Positions 1 to 9,421 are shown, numbered from the stretch's first letter. The stretch is 64,000 bases of DNA from Anaerotignum neopropionicum (GCF_001571775.1 NZ_LRVM01000001.1:496001-560000), one strand, 5' to 3'. The notes: generated by a model from the letters alone, not told the origin. Made by a program: numbers and translations.

Positions 1-61
1 GGTCTTTTGCAAGATTTATTATGAAATTTGGTAAAGGGGATCTATAATTCGAGGTGCAAGT

Positions 62-571
62 ATGAAAGAGAAAAAAGCAATGAAAATAGCGGTTGTATGC
101 ATAATTGGGCTTTGGATGCTTTCAAAAATCCCATTTAACCAAAATATAAAGCAAGAAGTTTCTGCGAATATATACCAAAACGGAGGGGTAACGGGCAAGA
201 CAACCGTTGTTATAGATGGAGAGAAAAGCAACTACCTCTTTCGTGACGATGAAGGATTCTACGGAAAATTTTATATTCTATCCTATGAAAAAACAGGCAG
301 AGAAAATATGGTTGCAGGCATTCGTTGGCGTAACGGTGAAAATGTACAGCAACTGATGTATTCTCAAAACGGGACCTTTCCTTCTATGGATATAATATCT
401 ACCATCCTTACCAATGATAAAATAACACAATTTGCAGTAATGCTTACAGATGGTACTGTCATTGCAACATCTGATGAAATCTATCAGCTTTATACAAAAT
501 ATATCTCTTATGATTCTGATACAAGGATTACACATATTGAACGTGTGAATGAAATCCCCAAAATTGAATGA
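62..571 (+). CDS. Hypothetical membrane-anchored protein, 169 aa
   Basis: I do not recognise this gene. The product has a short basic N terminus, one hydrophobic segment (about residues 8-24, AVVCIIGLWML) and then a soluble, probably extracellular or periplasm-facing beta-rich domain containing YxxG and tyrosine-rich stretches. There is no lipobox. A Shine-Dalgarno-like GAGGTG lies just before the ATG. It sits alone, upstream of the long leader of the first SLH gene and on the same strand. A second small one-helix protein of unknown function lies at 31137-31580, but I see no clear similarity between them. Function unknown; coding status is likely from the start site and frame length. Confidence 0.7.
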   Translation: MKEKKAMKIAVVCIIGLWMLSKIPFNQNIKQEVSANIYQNGGVTGKTTVVIDGEKSNYLFRDDEGFYGKFYILSYEKTGRENMVAGIRWRNGENVQQLMYSQNGTFPSMDIISTILTNDKITQFAVMLTDGTVIATSDEIYQLYTKYISYDSDTRITHIERVNEIPKIE

Positions 572-761
572 CAAAACAATTTTATGATAAACCGTGTAGA
601 GTAAAACGCCTAAGTCAGGTACCATAAATTGAAAAAAGGATGGGCAGCAAAAGCCATGGTTTGTGATGGCCAAAGCTTGACCATTGCGCAAAGAAAGCAA
701 AGATGGAATTGATTTTTTTTTAAATGTTTTCTTTTTGTGTATATTTTATTGATGGTAATAC

Positions 762-790
762 TTGACAAGGAGAAAAGTAAGTGATATAAA
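762..790 (+). promoter_or_regulatory. Sigma-A-type promoter for the SLH gene
   Basis: TTGACA (762-767), a 17-base spacer, then TATAAA (785-790). It is the best vegetative promoter between the two genes and faces the SLH gene. Confidence 0.65.
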
Positions 791-950
791 AAGAATAAGA
801 AGCAGTCGATATAATCCGTTAGGTACCTTCGTTTTTAAGACAATCTAAAAACGATGTATTTTTTTGGGATATGGTTAGCTTTAACTAACCTACAAAAAGG
901 ATTGCTTTCCATAAATGATTTTAAAGGGGTTAGAAAAACACTCTCACACT

Positions 951-1045
951 ATGAAATCCATAGTACAGGGGCGATTTGATGTGCCATTCAATACTTAGTA
1001 ATCCATGTTTATTGCAGCAGATATTGCAGAAGGCATGGATTTCAT
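951..1045 (+). promoter_or_regulatory. Leader RNA element with competing pairings
   Basis: ATGAAATCCAT (951-961) is the exact reverse complement of ATGGATTTCAT (1035-1045). AATCCATG (1000-1007) is the exact reverse complement of CATGGATT (1034-1041). The two pairings share the 3' partner, so only one can form at a time. This is seen directly; a regulatory role is inference. Confidence 0.4.
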
Positions 1046-1150
1046 TTAGTGCTGGGGTTAGCGTTGGCTAACACTTGTTGCCGAAGGGAAAGTCTTGATA
1101 AGAGCAGTATCAAGTCGAAAAAATTGGAACAAAGAGAGGATGAGGTACAG

Positions 1151-4100
1151 ATGCAAAAGAAACGAATGCTGTCTTGGGTGCTAACGGCTTCCATGGCGTT
1201 GTCACTGATGCCCACAATGGCATTGGCGGCGGATTTCCCCGGGGAGGGGAGCGGAACAAGAAATGATCCTTACCTGATTGGTACAGTGGAAGAACTGGAC
1301 GCCATGCGGGAGGATTTGGGCGGCTACTACCGACTGGAAAACGATATTGATCTGTCTGAAACGGATTGGACTCCCGTTGGAGCCTATAGGCCCGATCCCT
1401 ATGATTCGTCCGGCGAAGCGCCCGATGAGGAATATGCTTTTCATGGTACCTTTGATGGCAATGGGTACACAATCAGCGGCTTGACCGTTGAAGATGAGAG
1501 TATGTGTGTCGGCTTGTTTGGCGTTGTGGCAAATGCCACGGTGGAAAACTTCATTATTGAAGATGCCACCATTTCCGGCAATACCATGGCTGCTGCAGCC
1601 ATCGGCTATGCCTATCACTCTACAATAGACGACGTAGATCTGTCCGGTGCCAATACCATTACCGGCTTTGTGGACAGTGGAACAATGCCCCCGAATATGC
1701 TGGCGGGTGTTGTGGGCGCAGGTATAGACACCACCATTTTAAATTGTGACGTTACCGGAACCACCATGACAATGGAGGTAATCGAAGATGCGAGTATGCT
1801 GGGTACCAATGTTCACGACATCGGCTTGGTGGGCGGCGGCTTAGAGGGTTGCAATCTGGAGAATTGTACAGCGGATGATAGCAGTATTGCCGTGGACGGT
1901 GATTATTGCTTCGGCATTGGCGGCTTGTCCGGCTGCGCCATTTCCGCTGAATATATTATGAATTGTGAAGTGATGGATGTAACCATAACAGTGGGCGACT
2001 ATGCTTATCTGATAGGCGGGCTGATGGGTTATGTGGGACAGGATGGGGAAAATCCTGCAACGGAGATTTCCAACTGCTCCGCAGGGGTGGACCTCACCGT
2101 AGGAAATGATTCTGCAAGAGTGGGCGGATTGATTGGCGGCGGATTCTACCTTGATGCGTACAAAGCCTTTTATCCCATACCCACACGTTTTAAGCTGGCA
2201 AATTGTGCAACGGATGGCAGCATATCAGCGGGAGCAGGTAGTGAAGCAGTAGGTACTCTTGTGGGGTATGCTTGCCTGTGCAATATTGAAAATTGCAATA
2301 GCGATATGACAGGCGTGTCGGATATGGTGGGCTTTGACCAGCCGCTCTTTGACGGCGGCGACGGTTCGACTGACGATCCATATGAAATTGCCAGTGCGGC
2401 ACAGCTGTATGCTATGCGCTATGATTTGGAGGCAAGCTATAAGCTGACAGACAATATTGATTTAAATGATTTGGTGTTAAATATGGGCGAAGGACATGTG
2501 TATAACAGCTGGAAGCCCATCGGTATCTTAACCTATTCTAATGATGTGGATATGAGTAAGGTTTTCTCCGGCATCTTTGACGGTGACAATTATACTATTT
2601 CCAACGTAGATGTTACTACTGACGGGGATATGCTGGCAGTAGGCGGCATTTTTGCCTGCACAACAGGTACCATTGAAAATCTTACCTTGGAAAATGTGAC
2701 TGTTACAGGGGATGAAACCACCATGGCAACCGGCGGTGTGGTTGGTTATGCCATGGATGGTACAGTTTCAGGCGTTATCTTGACAGGCACCAACACCATT
2801 ACAGGCACGAACTGCGTCGGCGGTATTGTGGGCGGAAGTGAAGGGGCAATCAGCGATTGTACAGTGTCGGCGGAAGGAGGCACCGAAATTATTGTCATTG
2901 GTGACAACGATTTTTTCGATGGTCGTATCATTCAGTGTGATATCGCAGAGTGCGGCGGTCTTATCGTAGGCGGCGGCTTTGGTGGCAGTGTTATCGATTG
3001 TGATGCAACGGGAACAATTACGGCAAATGGGCAGGATCCTGTGGGCCTTGGCGGCATCGGCGGCTGCCTGCAATGCATGGCGGAAATTTCGGGAAATACA
3101 GCCAATGTTACCATCAATACCACCAATGGCGGTCATGCTATCGGCGGTTTATGCGGCTTTGCCGGTATGGGCGATGATGGCAAAGGCACAGTAGCTGATC
3201 CTAGCGAAATTTCAAATTGTGATGTTGCGGTTCATATTAATGCGCCCAATGCCACACATGTAGGCGGCTTGGTAGGTACAGGTCTTTACTACTATGGCAT
3301 GGAGGATCGTTTTAATGTTACAAATTGCTCTGTAACGGGTACTATCATTGGGGGAACAGATGAAACCTCTGTTTTTGGCGCATCAACACCCGGTGCAGTG
3401 GCAGGCCGTGCAGTGGGCTGTGATGTAGACGGCTGCACATTTGATGGCCTTACCATAAATGGCGTTGCCGCAGAAAATAAAATCGGCACCACCGGCCTTA
3501 TGTACGAAAGCGCAGATCAGTATGATGATGATGTCAGCGGCGCTTTGCTGTATGGCTTGACAGATACCTATCAGGAATTGTTTGGTGATGATGCCACCTT
3601 TAACGAAGATTACAACCTCTACTGGTATGACTACGCTGCAACTATTGTTGGTGCGGATAACGCTGATGCCACAGTAGCGCAGTTGAAAAATCATATTAGC
3701 GGTACCCTATATGGACAAGAAGCCGAGGCGGCTTACGCAGAAAACCCCGAAAGCATTCGGTTCTTCTGCGGCTTTACCGGAGAGGTTGCAACCATTACCT
3801 TTAACGGCTCCCAGATCAGCGGTAAAGATGCTGATGGTGAAGAGCTTTTCTCCCATCCTTACCAATATGTAGGTGAGGATCATATATACTATGGTACATC
3901 TCCAGTTATGGATGCATGGGTATTCCAAAGTCTGGATGATAATGAGGATCAGTTCAAGTATTTCTTTATGTGTGGTGATACACCGGATACTACCTACCAT
4001 ATTGAGTTCCGTTATGGCAGTGAACGCGGCGATAATTTGAACCAGTTTGCCAAGGGAGATTGTGCTTACTGGCTGGCAGCAGGCATTCCCACCAGTGCAT

Positions 4101-5698
4101 TGAAGGATCCTGAGGAAACCTTATTAAGAAATGGAATTGCACTGTTCTGCTTGGAAAATATGGATTATACTGCTCCTCGTACTACCGCATCCCTGTCCCA
4201 AATCAGCGACTTGGTAGGCACATGGGATTATTATGTTAATGGACAGACCATGTCAGATAAGCTGTATTTCACAGTGGATGCAAAGGGCAACGGGCACACC
4301 TATTACAATGGGCAAAATGCCTCCAATTATCAGGTTTTTGCCTATGACAACGATGGCTCCAGCGACACAAAATCCGGAATTTATGCAGCTTATGTAACCG
4401 GCAGTGATGAAGATGAAGTGAAGTGGGCAAACTATAGCATTACAACGAGTGGCGGAAAAACCATTTTCACCCTTACAGGCGAAGAAGATGGGGAAGCTTA
4501 TGTTATTTCCTATGCAAAACGGACAAAAAAGAAGTCCAGTGATGACAGCACTTCCGGTGGTTCAACAGGTGGTTCCAGCACAACCACTACCCCCACTACC
4601 CCAACGACAAGTGATTCGGAAACAGAATTCTCTGTGTCTGTTTCCGGCAGTACTGCAACAGTTGTGGCTACAGATGGGCAGCTAAAAGAGATTGCTTCCA
4701 GCAAAGATACGGTTAAGATTGACGTATCCAAGCTGAAGGTGGATGAGGTGTTAATCCCTCAGAAGATTATTTCTGCAACAGAGGAAGCTTCCGGCACCAA
4801 GGGTCTTGAAGTGGCATTGCCTGAAGGCACCGTTACTCTGGATAAGGAGGCATTAGCCGCTGTGGCAGGCAAGGGCGATATTAAGATTTCTGTGGAAGCC
4901 GTTTCCCCTGCCCAGCTTTCTGATGCGCAAAAAGCTGTACTTGGAAAGCAGACGGAAACTGCCCTTGTGGTGGATGTAAATCTTTATGCAGGCGGCACCA
5001 AAATTAGTACATTCGGTGATGGGGAAATTAGTGTTTCTGTTCCTTACACACTGCAATCCGGCGAAAGTGCTGATAGTATCACAGTATGGTTTGTAAAGGA
5101 TGATGGTACCATTGAACCCAAGGAAGCAAAATATAACGCTTCTGCGGGCAGCGTGGAATTTACTACCAACCATCTTTCCCAGTACCTAATTTTGAGCTTC
5201 CCCTTCCTGGATGTAACGGAGGATGCTTGGTATTATGGCAGCGTGGCGTATGCTTACAATAACAGCCTGTTTGCCGGTACTGGAGCAACCACGTTTGGCC
5301 CCGATGTTGCCATGACGCGCCAGATGATCTGGATGGTACTGGCTCGTATGGATGGCAAGGCTCCTGCCAATATGGAGGCGGCGCGTGCTTGGGCCATGGA
5401 AAACGGAATTTCCGATGGAACCAATCCCGCAGCATCCATCAATCGTGAGCAGATGGCATCCATCCTCTACCGCTATGCCCAGTACAAGGGCTATGACCTC
5501 AGCGGGGGAGAGGAAACCAATATTTCAAGCTTTAAGGATGCTTCCGGCATCAGTAAATACGCAATTCCCGCAATGCAGTGGGCATGCGGCGCAGGCCTTA
5601 TTAAGGGAAGTGACAACAGTCTCATGCCCTCCGGCGGTGCTACCCGTGCCCAGGTTGCGGCAATTCTCCAGCGCTTTTGCCAAAACATGGAGAAGTAA
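1151..5698 (+). CDS. SLH-domain cell-surface protein with GLUG-like repeats, 1515 aa
   Basis: Predicted secreted surface protein held to the cell-wall polymer. The start at 1151 is chosen because GAGG lies 6 bases upstream and a canonical signal peptide follows (residues 1-26, ending MALA). Residues about 30-850 contain many GGLxG-type repeats (VGGLIG, IGGLMG, VGGLVG) typical of GLUG repeats in adhesins. A Ser/Thr/Pro-rich linker lies near residues 1123-1158. A beta module before the anchor (VSVPYTL ... ITVWFV ... HLSQY) is also found in the second SLH protein at 13942. Three SLH motifs close the protein (about 1351-1510; FLDVTEDAWYYGS, then TRAQVAAIL near the end). Expected to be abundant, given the strong promoter and long leader. 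Ligand or enzymatic activity is not visible. Confidence 0.9.
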   Translation: MQKKRMLSWVLTASMALSLMPTMALAADFPGEGSGTRNDPYLIGTVEELDAMREDLGGYYRLENDIDLSETDWTPVGAYRPDPYDSSGEAPDEEYAFHGTFDGNGYTISGLTVEDESMCVGLFGVVANATVENFIIEDATISGNTMAAAAIGYAYHSTIDDVDLSGANTITGFVDSGTMPPNMLAGVVGAGIDTTILNCDVTGTTMTMEVIEDASMLGTNVHDIGLVGGGLEGCNLENCTADDSSIAVDGDYCFGIGGLSGCAISAEYIMNCEVMDVTITVGDYAYLIGGLMGYVGQDGENPATEISNCSAGVDLTVGNDSARVGGLIGGGFYLDAYKAFYPIPTRFKLANCATDGSISAGAGSEAVGTLVGYACLCNIENCNSDMTGVSDMVGFDQPLFDGGDGSTDDPYEIASAAQLYAMRYDLEASYKLTDNIDLNDLVLNMGEGHVYNSWKPIGILTYSNDVDMSKVFSGIFDGDNYTISNVDVTTDGDMLAVGGIFACTTGTIENLTLENVTVTGDETTMATGGVVGYAMDGTVSGVILTGTNTITGTNCVGGIVGGSEGAISDCTVSAEGGTEIIVIGDNDFFDGRIIQCDIAECGGLIVGGGFGGSVIDCDATGTITANGQDPVGLGGIGGCLQCMAEISGNTANVTINTTNGGHAIGGLCGFAGMGDDGKGTVADPSEISNCDVAVHINAPNATHVGGLVGTGLYYYGMEDRFNVTNCSVTGTIIGGTDETSVFGASTPGAVAGRAVGCDVDGCTFDGLTINGVAAENKIGTTGLMYESADQYDDDVSGALLYGLTDTYQELFGDDATFNEDYNLYWYDYAATIVGADNADATVAQLKNHISGTLYGQEAEAAYAENPESIRFFCGFTGEVATITFNGSQISGKDADGEELFSHPYQYVGEDHIYYGTSPVMDAWVFQSLDDNEDQFKYFFMCGDTPDTTYHIEFRYGSERGDNLNQFAKGDCAYWLAAGIPTSALKDPEETLLRNGIALFCLENMDYTAPRTTASLSQISDLVGTWDYYVNGQTMSDKLYFTVDAKGNGHTYYNGQNASNYQVFAYDNDGSSDTKSGIYAAYVTGSDEDEVKWANYSITTSGGKTIFTLTGEEDGEAYVISYAKRTKKKSSDDSTSGGSTGGSSTTTTPTTPTTSDSETEFSVSVSGSTATVVATDGQLKEIASSKDTVKIDVSKLKVDEVLIPQKIISATEEASGTKGLEVALPEGTVTLDKEALAAVAGKGDIKISVEAVSPAQLSDAQKAVLGKQTETALVVDVNLYAGGTKISTFGDGEISVSVPYTLQSGESADSITVWFVKDDGTIEPKEAKYNASAGSVEFTTNHLSQYLILSFPFLDVTEDAWYYGSVAYAYNNSLFAGTGATTFGPDVAMTRQMIWMVLARMDGKAPANMEAARAWAMENGISDGTNPAASINREQMASILYRYAQYKGYDLSGGEETNISSFKDASGISKYAIPAMQWACGAGLIKGSDNSLMPSGGATRAQVAAILQRFCQNMEK

Positions 5699-5731
5699 GA
5701 CGATTTTTAGGGGTTAGGCATCCCCAATAAG

Positions 5732-5785
5732 AAAACATGGTGTCCCTTAAGCTATTTATGACTTTTGGGGTACCATGTTTTTTGT
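5732..5785 (+). terminator. Terminator of the first SLH gene
   Basis: AAACATGG...CCC pairs with GGG...CCATGTTT across a loop of about 25 bases and is followed by a T run, 34 bases after the stop codon. Confidence 0.6.
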
Positions 5786-5949
5786 TTATAAGCCAATGGG
5801 TTTTAGGAATTACAAGGTGTGCAGCAGCAACAATAACTGTATGTCTTGGCATTTTACTGAGTTTTGTTCGTGTTCTTTCCTTATTATTAAAGAAATTATT
5901 AGAGAATAAAAAATACAAAGGGCGAAAATTATATCAGTCAATAAAATAA

Positions 5950-6123
5950 GCAGAGCTAATAATGTAAAGAAATTGGGTTTTTTAAGATTAAGAGGGAGCT
6001 GGGCTTTTGTGATCGTAAATGCACAAGTTGTGACGAAATGTGTTTTGTAAAAATGGAGGCTGTGCCTAAGCGAAGGATCGTAAGTTCAAATCCCGTTGGC
6101 AAAGTTAGAAAAAATTAAATTTT
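5950..6123. other. Gene-free stretch between the SLH gene and the lyase cluster
   Basis: The whole interval 5699-6286 lacks a convincing gene. Apart from terminators it contains the tRNA-like stub at about 6062-6106. The reading frame at 5737-5949 overlaps the SLH terminator and has no ribosome binding site. Confidence 0.5.
6062..6106 (+). pseudogene. Possible decayed 3' half of a tRNA
   Basis: The run GAAGGATCGTAAGTTCAAAT followed by CCCGTTGG resembles the variable loop, T-arm (TTCAAAT loop) and 3' side of a tRNA of the Arg type, but the T-stem no longer pairs, no 5' half is recognisable and no CCA end is present. A strong hairpin follows 18 bases later, as after tRNA transcription units. 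Weak call from pattern memory only. Confidence 0.25.
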
Positions 6124-6164
6124 ACAACAAAAGGAATGCAAAAAAACAGCATTCCTTTTGTTGT
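6124..6164 (+). terminator. Perfect 16-bp stem-loop, probable terminator
   Basis: ACAACAAAAGGAATGC (6124-6139) is the exact reverse complement of 6149-6164, with a 9-base A-rich loop. The right arm ends in TTTTGTTGT. It could act in either direction. Confidence 0.6.
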
Positions 6165-6238
6165 ATGTCCAATAAATAACGTGTTGTACCAACCAATACA
6201 AACGCCGATTCTATGGGCGCATCCTCATACACCTAAGG

Positions 6239-6280
6239 CAAAAAGCCCCATGATAATTTTTGTTTGTCTATCACGGGGCA
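6239..6280 (-). terminator. Terminator of the lyase cluster
   Basis: On the minus strand GCCCCGTGATA pairs with TATCATGGGGC and is followed by TTTTT, just after the stop codon of the second lyase gene. Confidence 0.85.
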
Positions 6281-6286
6281 TTGCCC

Positions 6287-7195
6287 TTATATTCCGATTG
6301 CAAATAAACTTGCCATATGGCTTATTACGGGAGCATTTACCCTTTCGCGGATGAAAGCTATGGCAGTTTTTAATTCATCCATGTTAATATTTGTTTCAAT
6401 GCCCATCATTGTAAGCATATTTACCAAGTCCTCTGATGAAACGTTGCCCGAGGCACCCGGTGCAAAGGGACAGCCGCCCAAGCCTGCGGCAGCCGATTCA
6501 AATTCCGTGACTCCATAATTGAGTGCCGCCAATGTATTTGCCAAAGCTAAGCCTCTGGTATCATGAAGATGCATAGAAATTGCATCAACAGGAATGTATT
6601 TTTTTACCTCACTTAAAACCGAGTCTACCAAAACAGGGTTGCCCAGCCCAACGGTATCTGCCAGTAAAATTTTACTTGCACCTGCCTTTAATCCTCGTTC
6701 TGCCATGGTGATAATTTTTTGGGTTTCAATTTTCTCCCCAAAGGGGCAGCCAAAGGTGGTGGCCAAAGCCAATCTTACCTTTAAAGCACCCTTGTATTCT
6801 TTGCATATTTCTTCAAAATGAAGCAGGGATTCCTCTACTGTGGATTGAACATTTGCCATATTATGCTTTTCACTTACAGATACCACATAGTTAATCTCCT
6901 TGATGTTTGACTCAAAGGCAAGCTGCGCACCCTTCATATTTGGCACAAGTGCCACCAAGTCCACCCCTTTGCCCTCAGCATATTTAAGAACTTCCTTGCA
7001 AACCTCCTTTGCATCAGACATTTGCGGAACTCTTTTGGGATTCACAAAGGAAGTGATCTCAACCTTTTGAAAGCCGGAATCAATTATTTTTTTAATAATT
7101 GCTATTTTATCTTCAGTTTTTATAAACGTCTTTACATTTTGGAAGCCGTCGCGTCCACAAACCTCCACAATTTTCACTTTTTTTGGTAAATTCAT
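6287..7195 (-). CDS. HMG-CoA lyase family protein (second paralogue), 302 aa
   Basis: DRE-TIM metallolyase of the hydroxymethylglutaryl-CoA lyase family, which cleaves 3-hydroxy-3-methylglutaryl-CoA (or a related branched 3-hydroxyacyl-CoA) into acetyl-CoA and a keto acid. The catalytic signatures are intact: GRDGFQN near the N terminus (Arg and Asp), HLHDTRG (metal-binding His pair), and GLGGCPFAPGASGN (catalytic Cys loop and Asn). Full length for the family. The start at 7195 has AAAGGA 9 bases upstream; an in-frame ATG at 7213 has none. It is last in a four-gene minus-strand cluster but lies behind a strong terminator-like hairpin (7231-7268). The first paralogue is directly upstream. True substrate unknown; citramalyl-CoA-like substrates are an alternative. 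Confidence 0.87.
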   Translation of the reverse strand: MNLPKKVKIVEVCGRDGFQNVKTFIKTEDKIAIIKKIIDSGFQKVEITSFVNPKRVPQMSDAKEVCKEVLKYAEGKGVDLVALVPNMKGAQLAFESNIKEINYVVSVSEKHNMANVQSTVEESLLHFEEICKEYKGALKVRLALATTFGCPFGEKIETQKIITMAERGLKAGASKILLADTVGLGNPVLVDSVLSEVKKYIPVDAISMHLHDTRGLALANTLAALNYGVTEFESAAAGLGGCPFAPGASGNVSSEDLVNMLTMMGIETNINMDELKTAIAFIRERVNAPVISHMASLFAIGI

Positions 7196-7230
7196 CGTTC
7201 TACATCCTTTCATCCCAGAATTTAGATTTT

Positions 7231-7268
7231 AAAAAGCAAAAGGATACTTAAACTTAGTATCCTTTTGC
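7231..7268 (-). terminator. Terminator or attenuator between the two lyase genes
   Basis: On the minus strand GCAAAAGGATACT is followed, after a 7-base loop, by its exact reverse complement and TTTTT. Only 36 bases separate it from the next start codon, so the downstream lyase probably depends on read-through. Confidence 0.8.
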
Positions 7269-7279
7269 GGCATTATCTG

Positions 7280-8182
7280 TTACTTACACTCGGTTATTTT
7301 TTCGATATTCAAATTGTGACCGCTAAAGGTGCCATCAATAATGGTATTTTCAAATTTTGCAGCAGAAACAATTTTCTCAAAGTCAACGCCGGTTTCATAA
7401 TCCATCTCATTTAGCATAAAAACAACATCCTCTGTTGCCAAATTGCCCGATGCTCCGGGGGCAAAAGGGCAGCCGCCCAATCCCCCTAGGGTTGATTGGA
7501 TTTTTGTAATGCCTGCTTCAATCGCCACTAAGGTATTTGTCATACCCATATTTCTGGTGTCGTGAATATGCACCTCAAATTCTACTTCGGGATAGGAGGT
7601 CTTTACAGCTGTAACAATCTCTCTTACCTGTTTAGGATTTGCAATGCCTATTGTGTCGCAGAGGCAAACGTTATTTACTCCTAAATCAATATACGCCTTT
7701 AAAAATGCAACAACCTCGTTAGGATCTTTTACCTTACCCTCAAAGGGGCAGCCAAAGGCTGTGGCTAAATCCAAGCAGATATTTAATTCGGGATAATTCT
7801 CTCGTATTTTTTTAAATTCCTCAAAGGATTCTTCATGTGTACGATTAATATTGGCCTTGTTATGGCTTAAGCTAAGAGAAACAACGTAGGAAACCTTTTT
7901 CAGCCCCAATTCCCAAGCCATTTTTGCTCCATAAAGATTGGGAACCAGCGGGAAAAACTCCACGTCGGGATATTTCTTTAAAACAATTTCCGTAATTTCC
8001 TTTGCATCCTTAAGCTGGGGGATTGCCTTCGGGCTTACAAAGGAAGTATGCTCGATATGCTTTACGCCGGAAGAAACGATATCGTCTATGACCTTTAGCT
8101 TATCCTCCACAGAAATGTAGTCCTTTAGATTTTGGAACCCATCCCTTGGCCCAACCTCAATGATTTCAATTTTTTTTCCCAT
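7280..8182 (-). CDS. HMG-CoA lyase family protein (first paralogue), 300 aa
   Basis: Same family and fold as its downstream neighbour, clearly divergent in sequence. Catalytic motifs are GPRDGFQN at the N terminus, HIHDTRNMG in the middle and GLGGCPFAPGASGN near residue 240. The start ATG at 8182 is chosen because AGGAGG lies 8 bases upstream; an in-frame GTG at 8191 overlaps that Shine-Dalgarno. It follows the CoA-transferase gene by 28 bases, so the two are surely co-transcribed. Expected role is cleavage of the CoA thioester made by the transferase, yielding acetyl-CoA plus acetoacetate (if HMG-CoA) or another keto product. Confidence 0.88.
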   Translation of the reverse strand: MGKKIEIIEVGPRDGFQNLKDYISVEDKLKVIDDIVSSGVKHIEHTSFVSPKAIPQLKDAKEITEIVLKKYPDVEFFPLVPNLYGAKMAWELGLKKVSYVVSLSLSHNKANINRTHEESFEEFKKIRENYPELNICLDLATAFGCPFEGKVKDPNEVVAFLKAYIDLGVNNVCLCDTIGIANPKQVREIVTAVKTSYPEVEFEVHIHDTRNMGMTNTLVAIEAGITKIQSTLGGLGGCPFAPGASGNLATEDVVFMLNEMDYETGVDFEKIVSAAKFENTIIDGTFSGHNLNIEKITECK

Positions 8183-8210
8183 GATGTTCACCTCCTAAAA
8201 AGCACTCGCT

Positions 8211-9404
8211 TTAGAATATTCCTTTATTGATGCAGTTTTCAATTTCCTCGGCACTTAATCCCACAAAGTCACTATAGATTTCTTCGTTATGCTGACCCAA
8301 AGTGGGGGCAGGTGTTCTTACGTCTGCCTTTAGGTCGCTGAACTTAATATGCTCCCCTGTGATTTTTGTTTTGCCTGCAACGGGGTGATCAATTTCAACA
8401 AACATTTCTCTTGCCCCTGCAATATGGGGGTCATTTACGATTCGGTCAATAGTGTTAATGGGTGCAGTAGGCACACCAATAGCAAGAAGCTTATCTTGAA
8501 TTTCATCTATGGTATAATTTACTGTCCATGCCTCAACAATTTCCTTAAGCACAGCATGATTTAAAACTCTTTCTGTATTTTTGTTGAACCTTGGGTCATC
8601 AACAATTTCAGACTGACCCATTTCATCGGCCAAAAGCTTAAATAATTTATCATTGCCGCAGGCAATAACAACGCTTCCGTCTTTGGCCTGGAAGGAATCA
8701 TAGGGGTAGGTTGATTCATATCTGTTTCCGATTCTTTCGGGTATTCTGCCGGAAGCAAGATAAATTTGTGTAATTATTTCAAGGGAGGAAACCACGGAAT
8801 CTACCAATGCAACATCAACCTTTTGTCCTTCGCCTGTCTTTATTTGATTTACAACGGCTGCAAGAACACCAATGGTAACGCTTAAACCACCCAAAACATC
8901 ACCCATAGCTGTGCCTGTTCTGGTGGGCTGGCCGCCGGGCCACCCTGTTGTGCTCATTAAGCCGCCCATTGCCTGGCCGATGATATCGTAGCCTGCTCTT
9001 TGGCTGTAAGGGCCATAATGCCCAAAGCCGGAAACACAGCCATATACGATACGAGGGTTAATTTCCTTTAATGTTTCATAGCCTAAGCCCAATTTTTCCA
9101 TGGTTCCCGGTCTGTAATTTTCCAGAACGACATCCGCCTTTTTTACCATTTCGATGAAAACCTTTTTGCCTTCTTCATCCTTAAGGTTTAAGGTTACACC
9201 CCTTTTATTTCTGTTCAAGTTCATATAATATGCACTTTCTCCATTGATAAAGGGCCCGAAAGCTCTACTGTCATCACCTTTTTTGGGTCTTTCGATTTTA
9301 ATTACATCTGCGCCCATATCTGCCAAAAGCATACCGCAATAGGGACCTGCAAGAACCCTGGTAAGGTCCAGCACTACAATTCCGTCAAGTATTCCTCTAC
9401 TCAT
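8211..9404 (-). CDS. CaiB/BaiF (class III) CoA-transferase, 397 aa
   Basis: Moves CoA between carboxylic acids, usually in the cytoplasm and by an Asp-bound acyl intermediate. Family signatures are LDLTRVLAGPYCGMLLADMG at the N terminus, VLENYRPGTMEKLGL and GYDIIGQAMGGLMS with GTAMGDVLGG (the catalytic Asp region). Length is normal for the family. The start at 9404 has AAAGGAG 8 bases upstream; two earlier in-frame ATGs are badly spaced. Its position between a dicarboxylate transporter and two HMG-CoA lyases suggests it activates the imported acid; class III enzymes that make HMG-CoA, glutaryl-CoA or mesaconyl/citramalyl-CoA are known. Which acid is used cannot be read from sequence. Confidence 0.9.
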   Translation of the reverse strand: MSRGILDGIVVLDLTRVLAGPYCGMLLADMGADVIKIERPKKGDDSRAFGPFINGESAYYMNLNRNKRGVTLNLKDEEGKKVFIEMVKKADVVLENYRPGTMEKLGLGYETLKEINPRIVYGCVSGFGHYGPYSQRAGYDIIGQAMGGLMSTTGWPGGQPTRTGTAMGDVLGGLSVTIGVLAAVVNQIKTGEGQKVDVALVDSVVSSLEIITQIYLASGRIPERIGNRYESTYPYDSFQAKDGSVVIACGNDKLFKLLADEMGQSEIVDDPRFNKNTERVLNHAVLKEIVEAWTVNYTIDEIQDKLLAIGVPTAPINTIDRIVNDPHIAGAREMFVEIDHPVAGKTKITGEHIKFSDLKADVRTPAPTLGQHNEEIYSDFVGLSAEEIENCINKGIF

Positions 9405-9421
9405 TTTCATTACTCCTTTCA

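Larger units (their letters stand above)
572..1150 (+). promoter_or_regulatory. Gene-free leader region of the first SLH gene
   Basis: About 580 bases without a gene. It holds a consensus-type promoter at 762-790, a weak hairpin at 830-853 followed by a T run, a short inverted repeat GGTTAG/CTAACC at 873-890, two mutually exclusive long-range pairings at 951-1045, and a hairpin GTTAGC/GCTAAC at 1057-1072 close to the start codon. From the promoter, the untranslated leader would be about 350 nt, as is common for abundant surface-layer mRNAs. Confidence 0.55.

Noticed and set aside
5737-5949. Small hydrophobic frame (70 codons) after the first SLH gene
   Set aside because: It begins inside the terminator hairpin and has no ribosome site.
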